This document shows, piece by piece, positions 24,526 to 32,269 of a stretch of DNA of 35,629 nucleotides. A model generated the notes under the pieces. That model searched no databases. It saw only the letters and a program-made list of their open reading frames with translations, and had not been told where the DNA came from. The translations under genes were made by a program, and so were the position numbers. The stretch is from Desulfotignum sp. (lineage in GTDB: Bacteria > Desulfobacterota > Desulfobacteria > Desulfobacterales > Desulfobacteraceae). Location of the stretch: assembly GCA_011390635.1 (NCBI GenBank), contig JAABSA010000013.1, forward strand, positions 1-35,629, written 5' to 3'. Numbering within the stretch: the stretch's first letter is position 1; each line of letters opens with the position of its first letter.

Positions 24526-27427
24526 GGAAGCCCAGACGTCGGTCATAGATTTTTTTCACCGCATCCGTTATCTTTTTGAATCTGTCGGCTGCCACCCATA
24601 ATTTTTTTTCCTGCAGGGTCAGCCGGTGAACCACCTGGCGTAAGGTGATATAGGCCTTTTGCAGGGCTTCACTTTCCTGTCCGGAAATCAGGCCTTCACA
24701 GCTCAATCCTTCCAGGAGCCGGACATTGTCGGTCCACACCGTGACATCCGGGTAGTGGGAGCCGTGTCTAAGGGTCAGGTACTGTACCAGAAATTCGATG
24801 TCCACAATCCCGCCGTGGCCCTGTTTGAGGTCAAACATGCCGGGTGGTGATTCAAGCCGCTGGGTGCGCATGCGCTCGCGCATCTGTCTGACCGCCTCTT
24901 TCAATTCATCTTCCGGCCGGGGCCTGCACAATATATTCTGCCGGACGGCACTGAACCGGTTGAGCAGCGATGTGTCTCCGGTGATGGGCCGGGCCCGGAT
25001 CAGGGCCTGGTGCTCCCAGGTCCAGGCCTGGTTTTCCAGATAATCTTCAAACGCCTCGATGTGGGACGCGATCATGCCGGATTCCCCGCCCGGCCGCAGG
25101 CGCATGTCCGCACCGTACAGGGTACCGGCCGGAGTATGCATGGTCAGGGCGTGAATGATGCGCTGGCCCAGGTTGGCATAAAACCGGACCGTTTCAATGG
25201 ACCGGTCCCCGCCTTCTGTATAACCGGGCTCTCCGTGGTACAAAAACACCAGGTCCAGGTCGGACTTGTACCCCATTTCCAGCCCCCCCACCTTGCCGTA
25301 GGCCACAATGGCAAACCCGCAATGGTCTATCCCGTCCCCTGCCAGATTCGGGGGAACCCCGTATTTTGTGGAGACAATCTGCCAGGATATGCGCAGCACA
25401 CGGGAAAGAACGGTTTCCGCAATATAGGTGAGGTGATCACTGACTTTCATCAGCGGATAATCGCCACTCACATCCGCTGCCGCCACCCGCAGGGTATTGA
25501 CCTGGCGGAAGATATTCAATTCTTCCAGCAGAAATTCCAGGTCATGGTCATCAATCTTGGCCATCCTGGCAGCCATATCCCTTTCCAATGCAGTTTTTTT
25601 CGGCGGCGCATACAGGGTGGCCGGGTGCATGAGTTCATCCAGCAGCACCGGATGGCTGGACAGAAAGGAGATGATCCAGGGGCTTCTGGTGGCCAGGGTG
25701 ATCAGGGTATCCAGGGCCGGTGTGCTTTCAATGAGCAAAGACAGATAGGTTGTTCGGCGCTCGATAGTGATGATCAAATCCACCAGCCGCACCAGCACGG
25801 CCTCGCTGTCTTTGGCCTGTCCCACTTTTTTCAGCAGCACCGGCACCAGCCTGGCCAGTTTTTTTCGGCCGGCCGGGGTGAGGCGCTGGGTATTCGGGTG
25901 ACCGGCCAGGGAACGGAGTATTGACAGCACCCGGCCGGAATCCGCATATCCGGCCACTTCAATGGCTTCCGGAGAAAACTGGGGATCGTTGATGTTCATC
26001 CACATCTCTTTGAGTTCTCTGGCACCCGCATCTTTGCGGTCATCTGTCTCCGTGACCAGCAGCTGGGAGAAATGGCCGTGGACAGTGGCAAGAACCAGGT
26101 CGAGTCTTTCTTTGAAAAGGCCGAAAGTGTCAAATCCCATGGAAAGAGCCAGAATCTGCTGAAGATCCGGATGCTCCGGAATATCATGGGTCTGGAGATC
26201 CTGGTATTCCTGGAGCCGGTTTTCCACGGTGCGCAAAAATGTATACGCCCCCCTGAGATCATCCCGGGTGGGGGTATCGATACAATCATGGATCACCAGC
26301 TGGTCCAGGACCTGCAAAATCCCCGGAGCCTGGAGAGAAGGTTCCACCCCTCCCCGGATGAGCTGAAACAGCTGACCGAAAAATTCGATCTCCCGGATCC
26401 CGCCGGCCCCCAGTTTGATGTTGTTTTTTAACCGTGCGTTTTTCACCTGCAGCGTGATGCGCTGCTTCATGTCCCGGAAAGAATCAAACGATCCATAATC
26501 AAAATACCGGCGGAAGATGAACCCGTTGAGATTATGGAGCAGCAGACGGCCGGTGGCCAGATCTCCTGCCACGGGGGCGGCCTTGATCATGGCGTACCGT
26601 TCCCATTCCCGGCCCTGGGTCTGGTAATATTCCTCAAACGCATCTGTGCTCATGACCAGCGGGCCGCTGTCCCCAAAGGGCCGCAACCGGGTATCCACCC
26701 GGTAAAAATGGCTGCCGCCGGAGCCGGCAAAAAATGACAGAAACTGCTTGCACAGCCGGATGAAAAAATCCTGGTTCGAGGTCTTGATCCGGCCTTCCAG
26801 GCTGGTGTCTCCCTCTTTGGGATACACAAAAACCAGATCGATGTCTGAAGAAAAATTCAACTCCCCGGCCCCCAGTTTTCCCATGCCCAGCACCACCATA
26901 TGCTGGGCATGGCCGTGCCTGTTCATGGGGGTGCCGTGGGTGGTACACATTTTTTCATAAAGGAGATCAAGGGCCCGGGAGATACAGGCCATGGCCAGGT
27001 GTGACAGATCGGACAGGGTTTCGGACAGACTCGCTTTGCCGGTCAAATCCCGCCAGGCAATGCGGATAATCTCCCGGCGTTTGAAATCCATCAGCAGGTT
27101 TTGTGCCTGGTCTGCATCGGCTTCTGCAGTTACCTGTGCGACCCGGTCCGGGTACCATCCCGGCTTGCGGACGGCGGAAAAATCTTTTGTGGCGGACAGA
27201 TCATGGAGTATGTCCGGATCCCTTGCAAGACAGTCCGCCACAAAGTCACTGAACAGAAACACACGGACCAGGTCCGCAGGGTCCACACCTCCGGTATCCA
27301 GCCCCTGCCCGGTTGCTTCAAGGTGGTCATAAAACCGGTCCAGCCGGGTCATCAAAAGGGTTTTCAAAGAAGGGGACAGGCCGGGAAATACGGTATCGAT
27401 CATCCGGGCATCGGGTTTGTCATACAT
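24509..27427 (-). CDS. glnE: glutamine synthetase adenylyltransferase/deadenylylase GlnE
   Basis: This 972-residue bifunctional enzyme adenylylates and deadenylylates glutamine synthetase in response to PII. Two nucleotidyltransferase domains are visible: GMGKLGAGELNFSSDIDLVF at 181-200 (deadenylylation side) and GKVGGLEMGYKSDLDLVFLY near 705-727 (adenylylation side). The GlnE-specific LRLRPGG-type loops (RLRPFGDSGPLV and DMRLRPGGESGMI) and C-terminal KQGHGGIVDIEFLVQYL also occur. Length is standard. It is convergent with the carboxylase alpha gene and divergent from the lytic transglycosylase. No glutamine synthetase gene is in the window. Confidence 0.95.
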   Translation of the reverse strand: MYDKPDARMIDTVFPGLSPSLKTLLMTRLDRFYDHLEATGQGLDTGGVDPADLVRVFLFSDFVADCLARDPDILHDLSATKDFSAVRKPGWYPDRVAQVTAEADADQAQNLLMDFKRREIIRIAWRDLTGKASLSETLSDLSHLAMACISRALDLLYEKMCTTHGTPMNRHGHAQHMVVLGMGKLGAGELNFSSDIDLVFVYPKEGDTSLEGRIKTSNQDFFIRLCKQFLSFFAGSGGSHFYRVDTRLRPFGDSGPLVMSTDAFEEYYQTQGREWERYAMIKAAPVAGDLATGRLLLHNLNGFIFRRYFDYGSFDSFRDMKQRITLQVKNARLKNNIKLGAGGIREIEFFGQLFQLIRGGVEPSLQAPGILQVLDQLVIHDCIDTPTRDDLRGAYTFLRTVENRLQEYQDLQTHDIPEHPDLQQILALSMGFDTFGLFKERLDLVLATVHGHFSQLLVTETDDRKDAGARELKEMWMNINDPQFSPEAIEVAGYADSGRVLSILRSLAGHPNTQRLTPAGRKKLARLVPVLLKKVGQAKDSEAVLVRLVDLIITIERRTTYLSLLIESTPALDTLITLATRSPWIISFLSSHPVLLDELMHPATLYAPPKKTALERDMAARMAKIDDHDLEFLLEELNIFRQVNTLRVAAADVSGDYPLMKVSDHLTYIAETVLSRVLRISWQIVSTKYGVPPNLAGDGIDHCGFAIVAYGKVGGLEMGYKSDLDLVFLYHGEPGYTEGGDRSIETVRFYANLGQRIIHALTMHTPAGTLYGADMRLRPGGESGMIASHIEAFEDYLENQAWTWEHQALIRARPITGDTSLLNRFSAVRQNILCRPRPEDELKEAVRQMRERMRTQRLESPPGMFDLKQGHGGIVDIEFLVQYLTLRHGSHYPDVTVWTDNVRLLEGLSCEGLISGQESEALQKAYITLRQVVHRLTLQEKKLWVAADRFKKITDAVKKIYDRRLGFPTAPS

Positions 27428-27572
27428 GGCACCGCCAGACAGTTACAGGTTGTCATTTTTCATACAGGGCGTTTTTCAGCCTTCATACATAATATCAACA
27501 GCATTTTTTATCAAGTCCTGAAGCAGCAAAGAGCCAGACCTGTGAATTTGGGGGAATAATCATTTTCTTTTC

Positions 27573-27591
27573 ATCCTGATCAGGATATGAT
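27573..27591 (+). promoter_or_regulatory. palindrome and -10 in the glnE/lytic transglycosylase divergent region
   Basis: The interval 27428-27689 is divergent. ATCCTGATCAGGAT (27573-27586) is a perfect 14-bp palindrome that runs into TATGAT (27586-27591), a good -10. The -35 is poor. The palindrome could be an operator. A weak glnE promoter may lie at 27514-27492 (TTGATA on the minus strand). Confidence 0.35.
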
Positions 27592-27689
27592 ACTGGAACC
27601 ATTGCATCTCCATGCAAAAACCCGGATGACACCGAACCACATATTGCAGGGACACAAAAAAAAGGAGGGGAAAAATCAGACTTTGTCGG

Positions 27690-29591
27690 TTGTTTGAAAA
27701 AAATACCATGTTCTGCATGCTTCAGGCAGCTGCCGTCATTTTTTTCCTGGTCATGGTGTCTTCTTTGCAGGGACAGGCAGCCACCCGGACCATCTCGGTG
27801 CCCATGGCCATGGATTATGACATGCTCGATTCCCTGGCGGCCAACGCCGCATTTACAGGTTCGGAAAAACAGGCAGTACTGGTGAAAGATGCAGACGGTT
27901 GCCAGACTATCCTTGTGTCCGATCCGAGCTTTCGCGAATCAGAGGGAACTCTGTTTCTGGACATGCGCATTCATGTCCGGTACGGTATTTCCGCGGGCAG
28001 TTTCTGCCTGTTTCCCACCTCTTTTGACGGATACCTGGTGACCAGCCAGCAGCCGGTACTGGATCCGGAAACCTGGCAGCTTCGGTTTACCACCCTGTCC
28101 TCCCGCCTGGAAACCCTGGACCGCAAACCGGCCCGGCTGGCGGATTATATCTGGCAGCGGGCCCAGGGGTATCTGCCGGGACTGCTGGACGGTATTGCCA
28201 TCGACCTGGGCATCCCCCGGACTGCGCTTGAAAAATTTCTGACAGCCGTCCTGCCCAAAGACAAACCCGAAGATGTCCTCAGGATTGTTGACAGCCTGCG
28301 GCCCGGCCCGGTTGAAATAGACAAAACCGGTTTATCGTTTCAGCAGCAGGTGGATATTCCGGATACCATTTTTCAGAAATCCGCGCCATCCGCCCCGTCT
28401 GTTTTTTCCCAGATCCATAAACGGGCATTCATCAATGCCTGGGAAACCTGGGATGCCTTCCTGGTTCACCTGATCACCACCTTGTCATCACGGCCTCTGA
28501 CTCCGGATGAACAGCAGATTCTGCTGGATGTCCTGCTGCGGCTGAGGTATGCTTTTTCCCAAGAACTGGACAATCCGGATCCAGGAACGGACGATTTTGT
28601 CCGCAAACAGTTTATCATGAGCTGGAAACTGATGTCCCCGATTTTCAGGCATCACCTCAAGGAATCCGGTACCGATTCCATGCTGGGGTATCTGGCCTTT
28701 TTTTCTGCTGCCGACTCCCTGGTGACCCTGGACCAGCTTGGCCCTTTGCTGGGGCTGGACATCAGCCGGCAGGGGCTGCACCACCTTGCAGCCCTTTTGG
28801 TCGAAGGCAAGGCCCCTTCATTGAACTATGATTCCGATATCTCTCCTGACTTGAAAAGCGCCCTGGGGATCGGGCAGGCCGGGTCAGGGCAGACCGGCTG
28901 GTATTTCAGGCTGAAACAGCTGCCGTGTCTGTATTGCCTGATTTCCGTTACAGCCAGTGCCTGGGCAGATGTTCCAGAAAAACACCTGATGCATGCCCGG
29001 CAATGGCTCCTGAACCAGGAATCACCGGATGTCTATCTTGAAAAAACCACCCGCCTGCTAAAAGAACAGACCCAAAAGAAACTGCAGGATACCCGGATTC
29101 CCGGGAACCGGCATGCCATGTTCCGCCGGACGGTTCTGGCCACTGCGTGGCAGGAAAGCTGTTTCCGGCAATTCATTGAAGCGCAGGGATCCATTATTTA
29201 CCTGCGCTCCTACAACCAGACATCGGTGGGCATCATGCAGATCAATGAACGGGTATGGCGAGGCATATATGATCAGGACAAACTCCGTTGGGATATCGCT
29301 TACAATGTCATGACCGGGTGTGACATCCTTGAACTCTATTTCACCCGGTATGCGGTGCGCTGGATGAAAAATCATCCGGATAGGGCAGTGGATGATGATT
29401 TTCTGGCCGGAATGATCTATGCCATGTACAATGGCGGCCCGAAACACCTGGAAAAATATGTTCAGCACAGCACCGGTTCAGACAACAGCTATCTGAGTGA
29501 CCGGCTTTTCCGGGAAAAATGGGCATGGGTCAAACAGGGGGATCTGAGTCAGATCGGCCGCTGTCTGGCAGGCCGGCCCATACCATTTTGA
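27690..29591 (+). CDS. exported lytic transglycosylase (SLT domain)
   Basis: This 633-residue protein has an N-terminal signal peptide (hydrophobic AAAVIFFLVMVSSLQG, then QAA). A long alpha-helical region of unknown family follows, and then a C-terminal SLT domain (about 470-600) with the catalytic glutamate E489 in AWQESCF, GIMQINERVW and MIYAMYNGGP. It should cleave peptidoglycan in the periplasm. The start is uncertain: the frame opens at TTG 27690, with an ATG at 27708, while the good AGGAGG site (27664-27669) is farther upstream than normal. It is divergent from glnE; DUF2294 follows after 77 bases. Confidence 0.82.
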   Translation: MFEKNTMFCMLQAAAVIFFLVMVSSLQGQAATRTISVPMAMDYDMLDSLAANAAFTGSEKQAVLVKDADGCQTILVSDPSFRESEGTLFLDMRIHVRYGISAGSFCLFPTSFDGYLVTSQQPVLDPETWQLRFTTLSSRLETLDRKPARLADYIWQRAQGYLPGLLDGIAIDLGIPRTALEKFLTAVLPKDKPEDVLRIVDSLRPGPVEIDKTGLSFQQQVDIPDTIFQKSAPSAPSVFSQIHKRAFINAWETWDAFLVHLITTLSSRPLTPDEQQILLDVLLRLRYAFSQELDNPDPGTDDFVRKQFIMSWKLMSPIFRHHLKESGTDSMLGYLAFFSAADSLVTLDQLGPLLGLDISRQGLHHLAALLVEGKAPSLNYDSDISPDLKSALGIGQAGSGQTGWYFRLKQLPCLYCLISVTASAWADVPEKHLMHARQWLLNQESPDVYLEKTTRLLKEQTQKKLQDTRIPGNRHAMFRRTVLATAWQESCFRQFIEAQGSIIYLRSYNQTSVGIMQINERVWRGIYDQDKLRWDIAYNVMTGCDILELYFTRYAVRWMKNHPDRAVDDDFLAGMIYAMYNGGPKHLEKYVQHSTGSDNSYLSDRLFREKWAWVKQGDLSQIGRCLAGRPIPF

Positions 29592-29668
29592 ACAGTGAAT
29601 ACCTTATCTCCGACAAAGAATGCCCCATGGGTTTACCTGTAACTTCCAAATGATTTGAACTGAAAATA

Positions 29669-30052
29669 ATGAAAAACAAAACCAAAGGCCAGATGGAGGC
29701 TGAAATCAGCGAAGCAGTGATAAGGTTTGAAAAAGAATTTATGGGTCGAGGTCCATTGGAAACCAAAACCTATATCATTGATGACATGGTGCTGGTAAGG
29801 CTCAAAAATGTGCTCACCCAGGCGGAATTGAAGCTGGCTGACATGCATGAACATAAGGATGGCAGGGAGCTGGTAAAACGGATCCGGATTGCACTGCTGG
29901 AACAGGGCAGGCCGCTGCTTGTTGAAGCGGTGGAAAAAATTCTGGGGGTCAAGGTTAGGAGTCTGCACACTGACATCAGCACCATCACCGGTGAAAGAGT
30001 GATCCTTTTCACCCTGGCCTCCGCCCCCATAATTGCATGGGACAGAAATTGA
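29669..30052 (+). CDS. DUF2294/MpsC-family protein
   Basis: This 127-residue protein matches the DUF2294 family along its whole length: KNKTKGQMEAEISEAVIRFE, MGRGPLETKTYIIDDMVLVRLK, and LHTDISTITGERVILFTL near the end. In Staphylococcus the family member MpsC is encoded with MpsAB, a system for membrane potential and bicarbonate uptake; the role of MpsC itself is unclear. No signal peptide or membrane helix is seen. The ribosome binding site is weak. The start is supported by the family's usual N-terminus. Downstream lie the structured intergenic region and a carbonic anhydrase gene. Confidence 0.8.
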   Translation: MKNKTKGQMEAEISEAVIRFEKEFMGRGPLETKTYIIDDMVLVRLKNVLTQAELKLADMHEHKDGRELVKRIRIALLEQGRPLLVEAVEKILGVKVRSLHTDISTITGERVILFTLASAPIIAWDRN

Positions 30053-30108
30053 GAACGATTTCTGGTGCATGGAGGGGGACAGCCCTCAGGTTGGTGGTGA
30101 AATTGGGG

Positions 30109-30139
30109 TTGACACCCTATAAAATATGTGTTTTAAGAT
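30109..30139 (+). promoter_or_regulatory. candidate promoter of the structured leader/small RNA
   Basis: A perfect TTGACA (30109-30114) is followed after 19 bases by TAAGAT (30134-30139). The spacing is long. The predicted start near 30147 falls just before the first hairpin. Confidence 0.4.
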
Positions 30140-30146
30140 AATGACA

Positions 30147-30303
30147 ATCTGCCGGAAAATGGTGTGCTGCACAATTTGTCCGGGGGGTGACTTTAAATGA
30201 TAAAGTCTTAGCGTTGGAGTGGGTTCTCTGTTTTTTTTCAGAGGGCGCAGGAAAAATATAAGGCCGTTGTCTGTTCTGCTGGAACAGACAACGGCCTTTT
30301 TTT
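30147..30303 (+). ncRNA. candidate small RNA or leader with serial hairpins and terminator
   Basis: About 157 bases carry consecutive stems. First, CCGGA/TCCGG with AAAT/ATTT and GTG/CAC inside (30152-30183). Second, GACTTTA/TAAAGTC with a 5-base loop (30189-30207). Third, CTCTG/CAGAG around a T8 loop (30226-30243). Last is a very strong terminator. No open frame of note covers it. I do not recognise a known RNA family. It may be a free small RNA, or an aptamer-terminator leader of the carbonic anhydrase gene. Confidence 0.45.
30260..30303 (+). terminator. strong intrinsic terminator
   Basis: A 17-bp perfect stem (30260-30276 with 30282-30298, starting AAGGCCGTTG) and a 5-base loop are followed by a run of T to 30303. 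It lies upstream of the carbonic anhydrase gene and would stop most read-through from the MpsC-family gene. Confidence 0.88.
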
Positions 30304-30305
30304 GT

Positions 30306-30353
30306 GGTCGCCATGAAGCAATAAAAATCAAGCAAATGCTTCATCGGCTGACC
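30306..30353 (+). repeat. imperfect hairpin in the carbonic anhydrase leader
   Basis: GGTC-GCC-ATGAAGCA (30306-30320) pairs with TGCTTCAT-GGC-GACC (30337-30353), with single-base bulges at 30345 and 30349 and a 16-base loop. It ends 35 bases before the start codon and just after the strong terminator. Confidence 0.5.
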
Positions 30354-30388
30354 GAAATTCAACATATTGAAAAATTGGAGGAAGAATA

Positions 30389-30928
30389 ATGATTTATCGA
30401 AATCACGCAGGTGACAAACCCGTTGTGCATGCAACAGCAACGATTCATCCATCGGCCGTGGTGATCGGCAATGTGCAGATCGGTGAGAAAGTGTTTGTAG
30501 GGCCCAATGCAGTCATCCGTGCAGACGAGCCCTGTCCGGAAGGAAAAGTGGAAGCCATTGTCATTGAATCCGAGGTCAATATTCAGGACGGTGTGATCAT
30601 TCATGCCCTGGGCGGTTCTCCGGTACACATCGGAAAAGGGGTGTCTTTGGCCCATGGCGCCGTCATCCACGGACCCTGCCATGTCGGAGACAACTGTTTT
30701 GTCGGTTTTAAAAGTGTTGTTTTCAAGGCCCGTCTCGGAAAAGGGGTTGTTATTCAGCACCAGGCCCTGGTGGAAGGGGTCGATATTCCCGATGGCATGC
30801 ATGTGGCATCCATGGCCGGCGTTCTGACAGAAGCGGATGTACATGCCCTCAAGCCGGTAACTCCCGAATTGACCGAATTTGCCGAAAAGGTTCGAAAAAC
30901 CAATGTTTTTCTGGCGGAGGTTGCATAG
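30389..30928 (+). CDS. gamma-class carbonic anhydrase (left-handed beta helix)
   Basis: This 179-residue protein is a left-handed beta-helix protein of the gamma-carbonic anhydrase family. Hexapeptide-repeat coils run over about 10-140. The expected zinc histidines are H72 (DGVIIHAL), H89 (SLAHG) and H94 (AVIHG). The active-site R44 and D46 of VIRADE and Q66 of NIQDG are present. The insertion after RADE (EPCPEGKVEA) resembles the acidic loop of Methanosarcina Cam, while the His spacing of 17 and 5 is as in CamH. No signal peptide is seen, so it is cytosolic. GGAGGA precedes the ATG. It would interconvert CO2 and bicarbonate, useful for carAB and the acyl-CoA carboxylase nearby. Confidence 0.85.
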   Translation: MIYRNHAGDKPVVHATATIHPSAVVIGNVQIGEKVFVGPNAVIRADEPCPEGKVEAIVIESEVNIQDGVIIHALGGSPVHIGKGVSLAHGAVIHGPCHVGDNCFVGFKSVVFKARLGKGVVIQHQALVEGVDIPDGMHVASMAGVLTEADVHALKPVTPELTEFAEKVRKTNVFLAEVA

Positions 30929-30983
30929 TTGGATGATTTGCAATAATTCCACCAGAAAGAAGAATAACACGCACATACTTGCG

Positions 30984-31019
30984 GGACAGGCCCGGTACAC
31001 TGATATGCCGGTCCTGTCC
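30984..31019 (+). repeat. hairpin before the HMG-CoA lyase-like gene
   Basis: GGACAGG and CCGG (30984-30995) pair with CCGG and CCTGTCC (31008-31019), with one mismatch and a 12-base loop. No T-run follows. It lies 37 bases before the start and next to a 10-codon ORF (31029-31061) that overlaps the gene's start as ATGA. Confidence 0.5.
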
Positions 31020-31056
31020 TGAAATCAATGGAAATGAAAAAAGTACAGAAAATCCT

Positions 31057-32058
31057 ATGAAAAAACTTGGCTTGCCCAGGCATATTACGATTCATGATAC
31101 CACTGTCAGGGAAGGGTTTCAGCGGGAGGAACGGCTGATTCCCACCGATGCCAAACTGTGGGTGATACAGCAGCTTGTCAAGGCGGGTTTCAAAAGGCTT
31201 GAAGTTACCAACTTTGCCAGTCCCAGCAGGCTGCCCCAGTTTTCCGATGCGGAAAATCTGCTGCGGCTGGTCAAGACCCACCGCTCACTGACCCACCATC
31301 TGGCGGATGTCGAGTTTTCAGCGGTTACCATCAACCAAACAGCGGTGGATCGGGCTCTGGCAGCGCACAGGGAAGGGGTCGGCCCTGACAGAATCCTTTT
31401 GGTCATCTCTGTCAGCGATGCCTATCAACAGGCAAATACCGGCATGGGTATCGATGAATACTGGAAGATGGCAGAAAATAGTATTCAAAAGGGCAAATCA
31501 TCGGGTATGAAGGTATGCGGCGTTATCAACGGTATCTGGGGATGCCCCAAAACCGGAAGAACAGATATGCAAAAGGCTGTTTCCTTTGCCCGTCGATGGC
31601 TGCAGATGGGTGCTGACGAGATTGAACATGCGGATCATGATGGGTCGGCTGCGCCGGATAGGATCTATTCCTATTTTTCCACCGTACTGGATGCGATGCC
31701 TGATCCGGAAAAACATGTTGCCCATTTCCATTCAACCCGGGGATGGGGAATGGCAAATGTGTTGGCCGCCATGCAGGCCGGTATCACCCATTTTGAATCG
31801 ACCCTGGGGGGTATCGGCGGGCAGCCTGCCAATTTTGTTGACGGTATCCCAGTTGCCGGTACCGGTGAATATTATCACAAAGATCCGGGACTCTCCGGAC
31901 TGGTATCCACTGAAGATCTGGCAGTGATGCTGGATGAAATGAACATTGAAACTGGGTTGGACGTGGATACGGTGATCTCTACCGGAGGAACGGTTGAAAG
32001 GATTGTCGGCCGGCGCCTTCGGTCTGAATGCCTTCATTCAGGCCGTATTGCAAAGTGA
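31057..32058 (+). CDS. HMG-CoA lyase-like DRE-TIM metalloenzyme lacking the usual cysteine
   Basis: This 333-residue TIM-barrel protein is of the HMG-CoA lyase/pyruvate carboxyltransferase superfamily. The metal/catalytic opening reads HDTTVREGFQ, with R18 followed by E19 where many members have RD. The metal histidines are in HFHSTRGWG. The loop that in HMG-CoA lyase holds the catalytic cysteine (GGCP) reads GIGGQPANF here, with Q256. It is thus a lyase-like relative with uncertain substrate. The ATG at 31057 has no clear ribosome binding site and overlaps the stop of a 10-codon ORF; a TTG start further upstream is unlikely. The next gene is carA after a 211-base gap. Confidence 0.78.
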   Translation: MKKLGLPRHITIHDTTVREGFQREERLIPTDAKLWVIQQLVKAGFKRLEVTNFASPSRLPQFSDAENLLRLVKTHRSLTHHLADVEFSAVTINQTAVDRALAAHREGVGPDRILLVISVSDAYQQANTGMGIDEYWKMAENSIQKGKSSGMKVCGVINGIWGCPKTGRTDMQKAVSFARRWLQMGADEIEHADHDGSAAPDRIYSYFSTVLDAMPDPEKHVAHFHSTRGWGMANVLAAMQAGITHFESTLGGIGGQPANFVDGIPVAGTGEYYHKDPGLSGLVSTEDLAVMLDEMNIETGLDVDTVISTGGTVERIVGRRLRSECLHSGRIAK

Positions 32059-32147
32059 AATAAAAGAAAAAACCCTGTCAAGACAGATTCTGAAACGCTA
32101 TATAGCTTTTCCAGCCAGAATATTGAAATTCGTCATTACTGCCTTGC

Positions 32148-32168
32148 TAAAACACGGTGTTTTATGAT
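32148..32168 (+). promoter_or_regulatory. 17-bp palindrome overlapping a -10 element before carA
   Basis: TAAAACAC-G-GTGTTTTA (32148-32164) is a perfect 8+8 palindrome around one base. It overlaps TATGAT (32163-32168), a good -10. The layout suits a repressor operator for carAB. A GATCCG/CGGATC hairpin follows at 32210-32231. Confidence 0.45.
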
Positions 32169-32269
32169 ATTTATTGGGGCTTCCATAGAGGAGCACGACT
32201 ATGAAATAAGATCCGGACAGGCCTTCGGATCCGTGATGTCAACATAAGGTGAAAAACAGGTAAACTAAG

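Noticed and set aside
25010-25924. Plus-strand open frame inside glnE
   Set aside because: glnE is intact on the minus strand; this frame is Gln/His/Gly-rich and has no motif.
30147-30303. A known riboswitch class in the carbonic anhydrase leader
   Set aside because: I could not match its conserved core to any class I know; left as an unnamed structured RNA.
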